Source: Bacteroidia bacterium (GTDB lineage: Bacteria > Bacteroidota > Bacteroidia > Bacteroidales > VadinHA17). Taken from it: a stretch of 39,888 nt of DNA. Positions 1 through 9,434 of this stretch are shown here, piece after piece. The notes under the pieces are model-generated. The model ran no database searches, had not been told where the DNA came from, and saw nothing but the letters and a program-made list of their open reading frames with translations. The stretch lies in contig JAPLDY010000049.1 in the NCBI GenBank assembly GCA_026391595.1, positions 1 to 39,888 on the forward strand, given 5' to 3'. A program made the position numbers and the translations under genes. Position 1 is the first letter of the stretch. Each line of letters begins with the position of its first letter.

Positions 1-182
1 TCATCATGATCGGAGTAATGATCGCTATAGCATCAATTGTTTATCTTATAATGCATTATGCAATGGGATTCAAACCGGTAAGGGCGTTGGTGAGATTTTC
101 TTCATTGACTGCAATCCCCGGATGGAGAAGATATAAATATCTGAAGGAGAAGGTACTTAAGGCGTTTGGGGGGCACTCTTGA
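1..182 (+). CDS. C-terminal fragment of an unidentified membrane protein
   Basis: This reading frame is open from the window edge to a TGA at 180-182 and gives about 60 residues, so the 5' part lies outside. The visible part begins with a hydrophobic stretch (VMIAIASIVYLIM) that looks like a final membrane helix. A basic tail follows (RALVRFSS, WRRYKYLKEKVLKAF), as expected for a cytoplasmic C-terminus under the positive-inside rule. I do not recognise the family; a membrane-anchored glycosyltransferase or similar enzyme is one possibility, but nothing in the fragment decides it. Confidence 0.5.
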   Translation, partial: IMIGVMIAIASIVYLIMHYAMGFKPVRALVRFSSLTAIPGWRRYKYLKEKVLKAFGGHS

Positions 183-232
183 TGAAATAGAAAAGGCCTT
201 TAAATAAGTCATGCTATCCTGTAATCCTACAG

Positions 233-289
233 ATCATGCAAGTCGTGCAAGTCGTGTAAGACCTGCCAGCCTTCGCCAAGGCTTCGGCT
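233..289. repeat. Decaying 9-bp tandem repeat followed by a palindromic repeat
   Basis: About four 9-base units run from 233 to 268 (variants of GTCGTGCAA). They lead into a short palindrome at 268-289 containing GCCTT-cgcc-AAGGC, which is bracketed by two copies of AGACCTGC. The core CCTTCGCCAAGGCTTCGG (270-287) matches, at 17 of 18 positions, the reverse complement of 24090-24107 next to tRNA-Ser(GCU), so it belongs to the dispersed repeat family seen beside both tRNA genes. The rest of 183-315 holds no gene. Confidence 0.6.
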
Positions 290-315
290 GACAAAGCAAG
301 ACCTGCAGGACAATT

Positions 316-2275
316 TTAAAGCAGTCCCTTGTTCGTCAACAGTGGTCCAATCTCCGGTTCCCGGCCTCTGAAATTGTCATACATCTGCATTGCATCCATG
401 ATTCCATTCTTCTCGAGGATGTTTTTCCGGAACGATTCAGCAGTAGCTTTGTCGAAGATTCCCTTTTCCCTGAAGGCTTCAAAGGCGTCATTATCGAGCA
501 CGGAAGCCCATGTGTAAGCGTAATAGCCGGCATCGTAACCACCTGTGATATGCGTGAAATAGGTACTTCTGTAGCGGGAAACAATTTCCGGAATCAGCCC
601 CAGTTTTGTGAAGTAATCCTTCGATAACTTCGCCAGTCGTAAAATGTTTGGCATAAATATTAAGTATTTCCGGTTCAAGGGCCCAATGTTCCATTAGTTG
701 TGAAGGCAGTTCTACAAAATCCTGGGCTACAAAAACCTGGTTATACGTGTTTTTGTTGAACAGGCCTTCAAGTGCATGTCCGAATTCATGGAAAATGGTA
801 GATACTTCGTCAAGGCTCAGAAGGGCTGGCATATCGCCGGTTGGTCCGGCAAAATTAAAGACGGTTGTAACAACCGGCGTTATGGTTTTTCCCTTAAGTA
901 CCTGATGACCTCTGTAACCTCCGCACCATGCACCCTGTCGTTTGCTTTCCCTGGTGAAGAAATCCATATAGAGGATGCCGATATGGGAACCGTCGCTCTC
1001 CTTAACTTCAAAAGCCTGGGCATCGGGATGCGGAAGAGGAATCTCTTTCAGTTCAGTGAATGTTATACCGTACAGCCTGTTTGCACAATCAAATGCTCCG
1101 TCGCGGACATTTTCAAACTTGAAGTATGGCCTCAGCTCATTATCGTCAAGGTCGTACTTTTGCTTTCTCAGCTTCTCAGCATAGTACCACCAGTCGGACG
1201 GTTCAAGCTTGAATTTGCCTCTCTCCGTGTCGATGATCTTCTGCATCTCAACAACTTCTTTTTTTGCTACATTGTTGGACTTCTCAAAAAGGCTGTTCAG
1301 CAGATTGAATACATTCTCAGGTTTCTTCGCCATCCTGGGTTCAAGTACGAGATCGGCATGTGTCTTGTATCCCAGGAGTTTAGCATGTTCAGCGCGAAGT
1401 TGTACTATTTCGGCCAGGTTCTTATTATTATCACATCCGTTGCCGTTATTTCCACGCATAGTATAAGCTGTGAATAACACCTTTCTGAGATCCCTGCTGG
1501 GAGAATAGGTTATGAAGGGGAAAATACTTGGACGCTGAGTCGAAAAGGCCCATTTGCCTTCCTGTCCTGAGGCTTTTGCCATCTCAGCAGCTGAAGATAT
1601 AAGAGATTCAGGTAAGCCCTTCAGGTCTTCCTTGCCGACAAAAAGCTTATAAGTGTTAGTCTCTTCGAGAACATTCTGATCAAAGTTTACCGTAAGTACC
1701 GAAAGTCTCTGATTGATTTTCTTAAGTGACTCCTGATCCTCCTTGTTCAGGTTTGCACCATTCCTTACAAACTCTTTGTAAAGATTGTCAAGAATGAATT
1801 TCTGTTCATCATTAAGCTTGAATTTTGCCTGATTCTCATAGACGGATTTTATCCTGGCGAACAGGTCCGGATTAAGTCTTATCTCATCATAATATTTTGC
1901 AAGTTTGGGAGAGATTTCAACCTCTATATTCTGCAAAGAGTCGTTCGTATTTGCTTCTGACTGGCTGAAGAATACGCTGGAAACTTTCCTCAGCAGGTCG
2001 CCGCTATGGTCAAGGGTTTCAATTGTATTTATAAACGTGGGTGACTTTTTGTTTTTAACAATCTTTTCAATCTCTTTTCTTCCCCATACCATGCCTGTGT
2101 CGAAAGCAGGCATATAATGTTTAGCCATTATTTTTTCGAAGGGCGGCACCCCGAAGGGAGTGTCGAATTTGCTGAAGAATGGGTTGGATTTGTCAACCAA
2201 TGGTTCATCTTTGCATGAAGTAAGTGTCATTGCCGGTAGTGCGATAATAATTAATAGCTTAAACAGATTTTTCAC
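316..2275 (-). pseudogene. M3 family zinc oligopeptidase / dipeptidyl carboxypeptidase lipoprotein, frameshifted
   Basis: The product is an M3 (thimet oligopeptidase/Dcp-like) metallopeptidase that would hydrolyse short peptides in the periplasm. The N-terminus is a lipoprotein signal with lipobox LTSC. The zinc motif HEFGH is encoded at 776-790, followed by NQVFVAQDFVELPSQLMEHW, typical of the family. The start is GTG at 2273-2275; an in-frame TAA lies a few codons upstream, so no longer form is possible. The frame runs correctly to TTGEVI (about 620-632). The genuine C-terminus (KLGLIPEIVSRYRSTYF, then GGYDAGYYAY) is in another frame ending at 316. The helix that normally carries an FNQGF...LAA...D.H pattern is missing, so this looks like a deletion of roughly 45-50 codons plus a frameshift rather than one lost base. 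It is either a recent pseudogene or an assembly error. The family is certain; the inactivation is less so. Confidence 0.8.
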
Positions 2276-2565
2276 AATTTTGGAATTTAGTTATGGTATA
2301 GGTTGGTTTAATTTTTCACGAAGGTAGGATTTTTGATTTTGATTGGCAATGATAATTGACAGATTGGGAACTAAAGTCAACCAAAAGGCTTTGCGATCTA
2401 ATCCCTGACTGAAGTCCTGAAATACGGTCTTCCGGAATTTATCTGGCTGACACTGGCAGCAGCTAAAAAATTGTTCATTAAAATTTCCATTGTTTTTTGT
2501 CTTTTAGGATAGATTTTCGCAAATTGTAAGGTTCAAATTTTTCAGAAAAACTAAACTTAAACGAT

Positions 2566-4397
2566 ATGAAAAAAACTCTACTCATTATTTCAGCATTTGT
2601 TTTGTTTCTTTTTCTCATTCCTGGCCGGAGTGCAGTAGGACAGACAGTTGTACTTACCGAAAACTTTACAGGTTTCAGTAATAGTTCACATGCTTCACCC
2701 GGGTCAACTGATGTATCCGGAACATTGGATACAAAAACCACCATAGCTGGATGGACCGGCAGTAAGATTTATGAAGCCGGAGGAGAAATAAAACTTGGAA
2801 CTGCAAGTATCGCAGGATTCATTGTTACTCCATCACTTGACCTTTCGGGTAACGCAGGCAAATATGTTCTAAAATTCGATCTGCAGAAATATGGTACTGA
2901 TGCTACTCAAGTGCAGGTATACCTTGACAATGTCGCTGTAGGATCTCCTATTACTGCTCCCGACACTTATCAACTATCACCTTTGATGAGGGTGTACTCA
3001 CTAATACAGGTGCAGATATTACAAATAGTAATGTAGCCTCTCTTTTAACTCTTAAAAAGACAGATGCCTCGGGTGTTAGTGTTCCATATACGGCTACAAT
3101 CGATGCACTAAAGAAAGTTATTACTATAACTCCTTCATCACCATTAGATCTCTCGCAGGTATATTATCTGGCTGTAGCAGCAGTCGAAGACGGAAGCGGG
3201 AATGAAAATCCCGGATCAAATGTCACATTCACAACGCTTTCATCAACAGATCCTTCCATTACTATTACTAGCCCAGTTGGTGGTGAAACCTATTATGCAG
3301 CAGCTGCCACAAATCTTACCTGGACATCTGCAAATATTACCAATGTAAAGATTGAAGTATGGTCTGTAAATTTAGCCCGAACCTGGTCCTGGTCAGATAT
3401 TGTTGCCAGTACTGCAGCTTCAACTGGTACATTTAGCTTATCAGTTCCAGCTAATCTGACATATGGTACAGAATATAAGATCAAAATATCTGATGCCAGC
3501 AATTCGGCAATAAATTCTATAAGTGGCATCTTCACATGCATTCCTGTAGCAACGAGTGTTACTGATCTAAGGGCAAAATGCATTAAAGATGATATTGTTA
3601 AGCTAAGTTCAGAGGTCACACTGACTTATAAAAGAGCAACCGGTAACCAGAAATATGCTCAGGATGCCGATGCAGGCTTATTAATTTATGATCCATCGGC
3701 AATTTTAACAACTGTTCTTGCCGTAGGCGACAACTTTAAAGATCTGGAAGGTAAAGTAGATTTCTATAATGGTGTGTTTGAAATAGTCCCGAATAAAGCA
3801 ACTGTTGCCGTTATCTCATCAGGCAATACAGTTACAGCGCCCGAGATGACTCTTACTGATTACAATACAAATTACCTGAATTATGAATCAGAGCTGATAA
3901 AACTGACAGATGTTACTTTCCCCTCAGCAAATGGGATCCTGACTTTTGGCAGTGGTGCAGGGACCAATCTTACGGATGGAACTACAACTATTTCCTTCCG
4001 GACATTTACTACAGGCGAAAGCGATATCGTCGGTTCGATAATCCCTTCGGACCATATTAAATTGACCTGCATTGGAACATTCAATAATACAACAGTTCAG
4101 GTATATGGTCGTACCCTGGTGGATTTTATGATTCTCCCTACACGTATCGAGAAAACATCATCCACCGACAAGATCAGAATGTACCCTGTACCGGCAACTT
4201 CAGTGCTCAATATAAGCAACGTACCGAATCTAAGGTCAATAGAAATAATGGATGCTGCAGGCAAGGTGATCAAAACCATCAACACCAGCAGCGATGAGTT
4301 GATTCAAATACCTGTCGCCAGCCTGCGCCGCGGAATGTACATAATCAGGTTCAATACTGCCAATGGTAAAGTGGTGAAGAGGTTTGTGAAATCATAA
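2566..4397 (+). pseudogene. Secreted multidomain T9SS protein with OB-fold-like domain, frameshifted
   Basis: Two frames make one protein: 2566 to about 2970, then about 2970 to 4397. The first encodes a signal peptide ending near SAVGQ and a choice-of-anchor-like beta domain (ENFTGFSN, VTPSLDLSG, QVQVYLDNVAVG). The second encodes, in order: an SbsA-like Ig domain already under way (TITFDEGVL to VYYLAVAAVEDGSGN), a Kre9/Knh-like domain (SPVGGETYY...NLTWTS...YKIKISDASNSA), an OB-fold, DUF5689-like domain (about 3560-4130) and a T9SS sorting domain (RMYPVPATSVLNI to KVVKRFVKS). The end of domain one and the start of the Ig domain are missing at the junction, so more than one base has been lost. 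The OB-like domain has the same layout as those in the genes at 9435 and 10813, which links this protein to the nuclease cluster. It would be an extracellular or surface protein if intact. Confidence 0.75.
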
Positions 4398-4423
4398 CTT
4401 ATTTTCGGATATAATTAATATTA

Positions 4424-4584
4424 TTAACCGCAAAGTACACAAAGCTACTTCCCGGGCAACCGGGAAGTAGAAAAGACGCAAAGCACGCAAAGGAGAATTA
4501 CATATATTTAATACCTTTGCGCTCTTTGCGGGGATTTACCCGCCGGAACGTCAGTGAAGGCGGGCTTTGTGATCTTTGCGGTTA
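4424..4584. repeat. Large imperfect inverted repeat with nested hairpins
   Basis: This fills the gap between the T9SS gene and the EEP lipoprotein gene. The outer arms are TAACCGCAAAGTACACAAAG (from about 4425) and CTTTGTGATCTTTGCGGTTA (4565-4584), complementary at about 18 of 20 bases. Inside lie an 11-bp hairpin with a 4-base loop (4445-4455/4460-4470), a second set of facing CGCAAAG/CTTTGCG motifs and a 6-bp hairpin (4539-4544/4559-4564). It may act as a terminator for the upstream gene, or be a dispersed palindromic element. Confidence 0.7.
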
Positions 4585-4602
4585 CTTTTTTTGAAACATT
4601 TT

Positions 4603-5508
4603 ATGAAGAAATCACGTATAATATTAGTTATACTCTTTGCATTATTCATACTCCCCACCGGATGCCGTAAAACTCCTGAACCTCCCTCTCCGGAAGATTC
4701 AGACATATTCACTGCATGCATCCCATTCCCGGGAACGGACCAGAGCCTCGATATCGTAACATTCAACACCGAAACATTCCCTATAAGCGGCTATACCTCG
4801 GTAATTGCTGTCGCCAACCTGCTGAAAACAATAGATGCCGATGTCTACGCCCTCCAGGAAGTGGCATCCGAAGCGGGATTTAACCAGCTTCTCGATCTGA
4901 TGCCCGGATATATGGGATTATTCTACCTCATCAATAACTCGGACTGGAATCTTGCTTATATATATAAGGTATCGGAGATCTCGATTTACAATGCATCATC
5001 CAGATTATTGTTCACTGATTCGGAAAACTTCCCCCGGCCGCCCTTTGAGATTAAAATTCACCACACTCCTACCAATCTTGATCTTTATCTGATAAATAAC
5101 CATCTCAAGTGCTGCGGCGGTTCAGAAAACGAAACCAGCCGGAGAATTGCCTCGGAGATGCTCAAGAATTATATTGATAATTCAAGACCCAACGATGCAG
5201 TTATAGTTCTTGGCGACCTTAACGACGACATAACAGGCATAGGTACTGGTGATAATCCTTTCCTGAATTTCATAAACGATCCTGAAGATTTCAGGTTCGC
5301 CGACATGGAGATAGCCAAAGGAAGCCAGCTCTGGTGGTCGTACCCCTCCTACCCCAGCCATATCGATCATATCCTGATAACAAATGAATTGTTCAGCAAG
5401 GCTGACACCACATTGGTTTACAAAGCAGCCCCATGCTATTCCGATTATTCAATATATATTTCCGATCACCGTCCTGTGGGAATAAAGCTGACTTCAGGCG
5501 GTAGCTGA
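4603..5508 (+). CDS. Endonuclease/exonuclease/phosphatase (EEP) family lipoprotein
   Basis: The EEP fold is a metal-dependent phosphodiesterase/phosphatase family (DNase I-like). The 301-residue product has a lipoprotein signal (lipobox PTGC, Cys21), so it is anchored in the envelope. The catalytic set is present: Asn in VTFNTE (near 55), LQE (84-86), NNHL (165-168), GDLND (204-208), SHIDHI and the final SDH (287-289). It lacks the SusC/D partners expected of a glycan locus. A frame extends upstream to a TTG at 4576, but that lies inside the inverted repeat; ATG at 4603 starts the signal peptide directly and is preferred. The gene is convergent with a second EEP gene 3 bases away. The substrate is probably a nucleic acid or nucleotide given the neighbours, but EEP proteins also include lipid phosphatases. 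Confidence 0.88.
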   Translation: MKKSRIILVILFALFILPTGCRKTPEPPSPEDSDIFTACIPFPGTDQSLDIVTFNTETFPISGYTSVIAVANLLKTIDADVYALQEVASEAGFNQLLDLMPGYMGLFYLINNSDWNLAYIYKVSEISIYNASSRLLFTDSENFPRPPFEIKIHHTPTNLDLYLINNHLKCCGGSENETSRRIASEMLKNYIDNSRPNDAVIVLGDLNDDITGIGTGDNPFLNFINDPEDFRFADMEIAKGSQLWWSYPSYPSHIDHILITNELFSKADTTLVYKAAPCYSDYSIYISDHRPVGIKLTSGGS

Positions 5509-5511
5509 GAA

Positions 5512-6552
5512 TTATTTGGTCTGATCCTTAACAATAAGAACATAAACCGGGAAGTGGTCGCTGAAGCCTCCCTGGAATACCGTTCCGACCATTGTTCTCA
5601 GAGGATAACCTTTGTACTGACCATCCTTTTGAACCAGGAACTGGCTGTTGAAAACCCTGGCTTTATAGAATTTGTATGTCGAGTAATCTTTCCCAACCAG
5701 TGCAGGCGTAATAACTATCTGGTCGAAAAGATTTAGTCCGTCGCGGTAATATAGCGAGCCGATACCTTTTTTATATAGCGGATACATGCAATTGAACATC
5801 TCACCTTCCTTCATGTTTTCAGGATCTGCTGCTGCTTTTAGATGCTTGCGGAGGCTCTCGTTGGAAGGATCGTCGTTAAGGTCGCCCATGACAAATATTT
5901 TAGCATCCCTGTCAATAGCCAGAAGGCTGTCTACCAGATGTCGTGTAAGGTCGGCCGCAGCATTACGCCTTGGTCTGGTGGTCATCTCACCGCTGCTCCG
6001 CGAAGGCCAGTGATTAACTATAAAATGCATCGGCTCTCCATCATATATCCCTGAAACCACCAGCTGATCACGTGTAAAAATCCTCTCTCCTTTCTCATCA
6101 GATATTTTGAGTTCGTTGCTTGTAGAAGATGTAACACGGAAAAAACGTGCCCGATAAATAAGTGCTACATCCACACCTCTGACATCGGGTGAATCGTAAT
6201 GAACTATCTGGTAACCTGATTCTTTAAGAACAGGTTGTGAAATAAGGTCCTCCAGCACCTGCCTGTTCTCTATTTCCACAACACCAAGAACAGCAGGACC
6301 ACCTTTCCAACCATCATCTTCTCCTATGCGAGAGATTGCAAGAGCCATGTTATTCAATTTATGAAGATACTTATCGCCGGTCCATCTGTCAAGTCCTGCC
6401 GCTGTGAATTCCTCATCAAGAACTCCTTCGGTATCGATCGTGTCGAACAGGTTTTCCAGATTATAGAAAGCTATAAGACCTGCCTTATAAGACTGTGCAT
6501 TAAGTCCGATAAAAGAGAATAATACCAGTGAAATAATCAGCAATTTCTTCAT
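5512..6552 (-). CDS. Secreted endonuclease/exonuclease/phosphatase family protein
   Basis: This second EEP protein has about 346 residues and a cleavable signal peptide ending near LNAQ, so it is exported to the periplasm or beyond. It shows the Bacteroidota nuclease-type motifs AFYNLENLFD (28-37), VEIEN (92-96), VNHWPSR (179-185), GDLNDDP (223-229) and a C-terminal SDHFPV. Arginines in RPRRNAA follow the NHWPSR motif, as in extracellular nucleases of this group. Two adjacent ATGs (6555, 6552) precede KKLL; the longer frame from 6603 adds a non-signal sequence and is not favoured. It is transcribed divergently from the TonB receptor, with 119 bases between them, so the two could share control. 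Only about 20 percent of residues seem shared with the neighbouring EEP lipoprotein by eye, so this is not a recent duplicate. Confidence 0.9.
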   Translation of the reverse strand: MKKLLIISLVLFSFIGLNAQSYKAGLIAFYNLENLFDTIDTEGVLDEEFTAAGLDRWTGDKYLHKLNNMALAISRIGEDDGWKGGPAVLGVVEIENRQVLEDLISQPVLKESGYQIVHYDSPDVRGVDVALIYRARFFRVTSSTSNELKISDEKGERIFTRDQLVVSGIYDGEPMHFIVNHWPSRSSGEMTTRPRRNAAADLTRHLVDSLLAIDRDAKIFVMGDLNDDPSNESLRKHLKAAADPENMKEGEMFNCMYPLYKKGIGSLYYRDGLNLFDQIVITPALVGKDYSTYKFYKARVFNSQFLVQKDGQYKGYPLRTMVGTVFQGGFSDHFPVYVLIVKDQTK

Positions 6553-6671
6553 CATGTTCTTATTGATGCGTGTAAAGTTAATACTTAGATGTATTGCTTC
6601 CAAATATGATGCCGGTTCTCAGAAATCTTTAATAATTATAGTATATTTATCAAGACTTTTTAAAATCTTTT

Positions 6672-9389
6672 ATGAGATCTAACAAACTGATTTTCTTATT
6701 TTTAGTCTTTGTCTTTTGCTCAATTACCACTATTGCCCAGCAGGGTGCATTAAAAGGGAAGGTTATTGATCAGGCTAAACAGACCGGTCTCGCTGGCACC
6801 GAATTAACCGACGCCACCGGCAAGGTCATAGCAGTCACTATTAAAGACGGAACATTCCTTGTGAATCTTCCTGAAGGAAGAAATATCCTTTATTTTAATC
6901 TCGCAGATTTCGACCAGGCGGTTATTGAAGTCGATGTGAAATCCGGAGAGACCACTGATGCAGGTACCATTGCCCTAAAAAATTCTGCCGGATCGATGCA
7001 GGATCTTTTCACCATCAACATAAGTGAAGGCGTTGAGGATGATGGTTTTGAGACCCAGTCGGTACAGGGCGTCCTGAGTTCAACAGCTGATGTTTTCCTG
7101 AGCACTGCAGCTTATACTTTTGGTCCGGTAATGTTCCGGACCAGGGGATATGATGCCAACTATACCAACGTGAGCCTCAATGGATTCGTTATGAACGATA
7201 TAGAATCCGGCTCACCATACTGGTCAAACTGGGGAGGCCTTAACGATGTGATGCGTAGTGCAATGGTATCTTCAGGCCCGGAACCTATTGGTTTCCTTTT
7301 TGAACCTGTAGGCGGTGCAACACGTATAAATACAAAAGCTTCAGAATACAGGTCCGGAATAAAGGCGGTCTATTCTTTATCAAACCGCACTTACGGCAAC
7401 AGGGTTATGCTGACTTATTCAACCGGACTAATGAAAAACAACTGGGCATTCACCGGGAGTCTGTCACGGCGCTGGAGCAAGCATGGTTACGAGAAGGGTA
7501 CTTTTTACAATGCCAACTCATTCTTTCTTTCTGCCGAGAAGAAATTCAACAGCCGGCACAGCCTTAATCTGACTGCTCTCGATGCTATTTATGAACGTGG
7601 TGTGGCAGGAGGGACAACACAGGAGATCTATGATCTAATGAAAGACAACTACTATAATCCTTACTGGGGTTATCAGAACGATGAAGTCCGCAATGCCAGG
7701 GTACGCAGCAACAACAAGCCTCTCTTTACCCTTGGCCATTTCTGGAATCCCTCGGAGAAGCTCGACATTCAGACAACAGTCGGTTACTGGTTCGGAAAAA
7801 GCGGTTATACAGCACTGAACTGGTATGATCCTCTCGATCCGAAACCCGATTATTACAAGAAACTCCCTTCTTACTATACCAATCCGGCGGATTCGGTACG
7901 TATCGCTCAGGCCTGGGTAAACGATCCTGCTGAAAGCCATCTTGACTGGGACAGTTATTATTATGCCAACCGCAAGAATCTCGCATATATCCCTGATGCC
8001 GAGGGGATCAATGGCAATGATGTGTCAGGGAACAGATCGAAGTACATTGTCGAAGACAGACGTAACGACCTTTCACAGTTTCAGTTTAACACAAGAGCCT
8101 CATGGGACATAAGTGAAAAAATAAATCTGACCGGAGGATTGCTTGTGGATATTTACAGAGGTCATAATTTCAATGTTGTCAAAGACCTTCTGGGAGGTGA
8201 TTTCTGGCTCGACATCGATAAGTTTGCAGAAACCGACCTTCCGAGTGATCCCAATGCCTTGCAGAGCGACCTTAACAATCCGAATAATCTCGTTAAAGAA
8301 GGTGATATTTTCGGGAATAATTATTATGCATTCCAGCGTGGTACAACACTCTGGGGAACAGGCAAATACAGTAATAAACGCTATTCAATATTTCTTAGCG
8401 GAAATGCAAGGTTTACCTCCATGTGGAGAGAAGGGCTCATGAAAAAAGGGCTCTTCCCTGACAACTCTTTCGGCGACTCAGAAAAGATGGATTACCTGAC
8501 ATGGGGAGTAAAAGCAGGAGGCGACTACAGGATAACAGGAAGGCATCTGATTACAGTCAATACTCTAATTGCAACAAATCCGCCGCTCTTGCGTAATTCA
8601 TTCCTTTCACCACGAACCCGCAATTCAGTTACTCCTGGTCTTAAGGAAGAGACGATCCTTTCAGCAGACGCCAGCTATATACTCAGATCACCGACAGTAA
8701 AAGGAAGGATAACAGGTTATTATACACGTTTCATGAACCAGACAGAGGTTACGAGTTTCTATCACGACGACCTCATGACACTGGTTAATTATGCCATGAC
8801 AAATATCGATAAGGAGAATTATGGTCTTGAACTTGGTGCAGAGGTTACGGTAACCACAGGCTTGAATATAAATGCTGCAGCGGCTCTTGGACAGTACCTG
8901 TGGGTTAATAATCCGAATATAACCATAACCCAGGACAACAATAATAAGATCCTCAGGAATGAAGAAGTCTGGATAAAGTATTTCAGACAGAGCGGAACAC
9001 CGCAGATAGCACTTTCACTCGGTGTTGAATATAATTCCACGAAGTTCTGGTGGGCCAGTATAACAGGCAGTTATTACGATAATATCTATCTCGATTTCAA
9101 TCCTGTTACACGTACTAAGGATGAGACCGGCTATTATCCCTACTGGGATCTCCAGGTTAAGGAATCACCGGGTTTCCTGCTCGATATCTTCTTTGGAAAA
9201 TCCTGGAAGATCAAAAATATCTATGTTAACATCAGCGCCAATATCAGTAATGTCCTGAATAATAAGAGCCTATCTACAGGCGGATATGAACAGTATCGCT
9301 ATGATGCCGCCAGACCTGATCTTTTCGACCCGAAGATCTACTATTATAATGGATTCAACTACTTTATCAACTTCAGCATAAGAATGTAG
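6672..9389 (+). CDS. TonB-dependent outer-membrane receptor (SusC-like layout, no SusD partner)
   Basis: The 905-residue protein has a signal peptide (to about residue 22, TIAQ). A carboxypeptidase-regulatory-like beta domain follows (GALKGKVIDQAKQTGLAGTE, about 25-105). Next comes a plug region (FRTRGYDANYTNVSLNGFVMND, about 155-180) and a long beta-barrel rich in Tyr/Asn/Trp strands ending in NYFINFSIRM, an aromatic outer-membrane-type C-terminus. It should carry out active uptake across the outer membrane powered by TonB-ExbBD. It leads a tight operon with two surface lipoproteins and a secreted endonuclease (gaps of 45, 16 and 3 bases). The absence of SusD and glycoside hydrolases, and the presence of three nuclease-type genes, suggest oligonucleotides as cargo. 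That is inference; no ligand-binding residue can be read directly. Confidence 0.88.
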   Translation: MRSNKLIFLFLVFVFCSITTIAQQGALKGKVIDQAKQTGLAGTELTDATGKVIAVTIKDGTFLVNLPEGRNILYFNLADFDQAVIEVDVKSGETTDAGTIALKNSAGSMQDLFTINISEGVEDDGFETQSVQGVLSSTADVFLSTAAYTFGPVMFRTRGYDANYTNVSLNGFVMNDIESGSPYWSNWGGLNDVMRSAMVSSGPEPIGFLFEPVGGATRINTKASEYRSGIKAVYSLSNRTYGNRVMLTYSTGLMKNNWAFTGSLSRRWSKHGYEKGTFYNANSFFLSAEKKFNSRHSLNLTALDAIYERGVAGGTTQEIYDLMKDNYYNPYWGYQNDEVRNARVRSNNKPLFTLGHFWNPSEKLDIQTTVGYWFGKSGYTALNWYDPLDPKPDYYKKLPSYYTNPADSVRIAQAWVNDPAESHLDWDSYYYANRKNLAYIPDAEGINGNDVSGNRSKYIVEDRRNDLSQFQFNTRASWDISEKINLTGGLLVDIYRGHNFNVVKDLLGGDFWLDIDKFAETDLPSDPNALQSDLNNPNNLVKEGDIFGNNYYAFQRGTTLWGTGKYSNKRYSIFLSGNARFTSMWREGLMKKGLFPDNSFGDSEKMDYLTWGVKAGGDYRITGRHLITVNTLIATNPPLLRNSFLSPRTRNSVTPGLKEETILSADASYILRSPTVKGRITGYYTRFMNQTEVTSFYHDDLMTLVNYAMTNIDKENYGLELGAEVTVTTGLNINAAAALGQYLWVNNPNITITQDNNNKILRNEEVWIKYFRQSGTPQIALSLGVEYNSTKFWWASITGSYYDNIYLDFNPVTRTKDETGYYPYWDLQVKESPGFLLDIFFGKSWKIKNIYVNISANISNVLNNKSLSTGGYEQYRYDAARPDLFDPKIYYYNGFNYFINFSIRM

Positions 9390-9434
9390 AAAGAAGTTCG
9401 GAGTTTGAAGTGACAAAACCTTAGAGTTAAAAGA

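Noticed and set aside
776-1477. 233-codon frame on the + strand, with 975-1184 and 1209-1466 nearby
   Set aside because: It lies antisense inside the M3 peptidase gene, whose protein motifs are clear. The antisense product has no recognisable domain.
4576-4602. Extended N-terminus for the EEP lipoprotein from TTG
   Set aside because: It lies within the inverted repeat and would place nine residues before an otherwise perfect lipoprotein signal.
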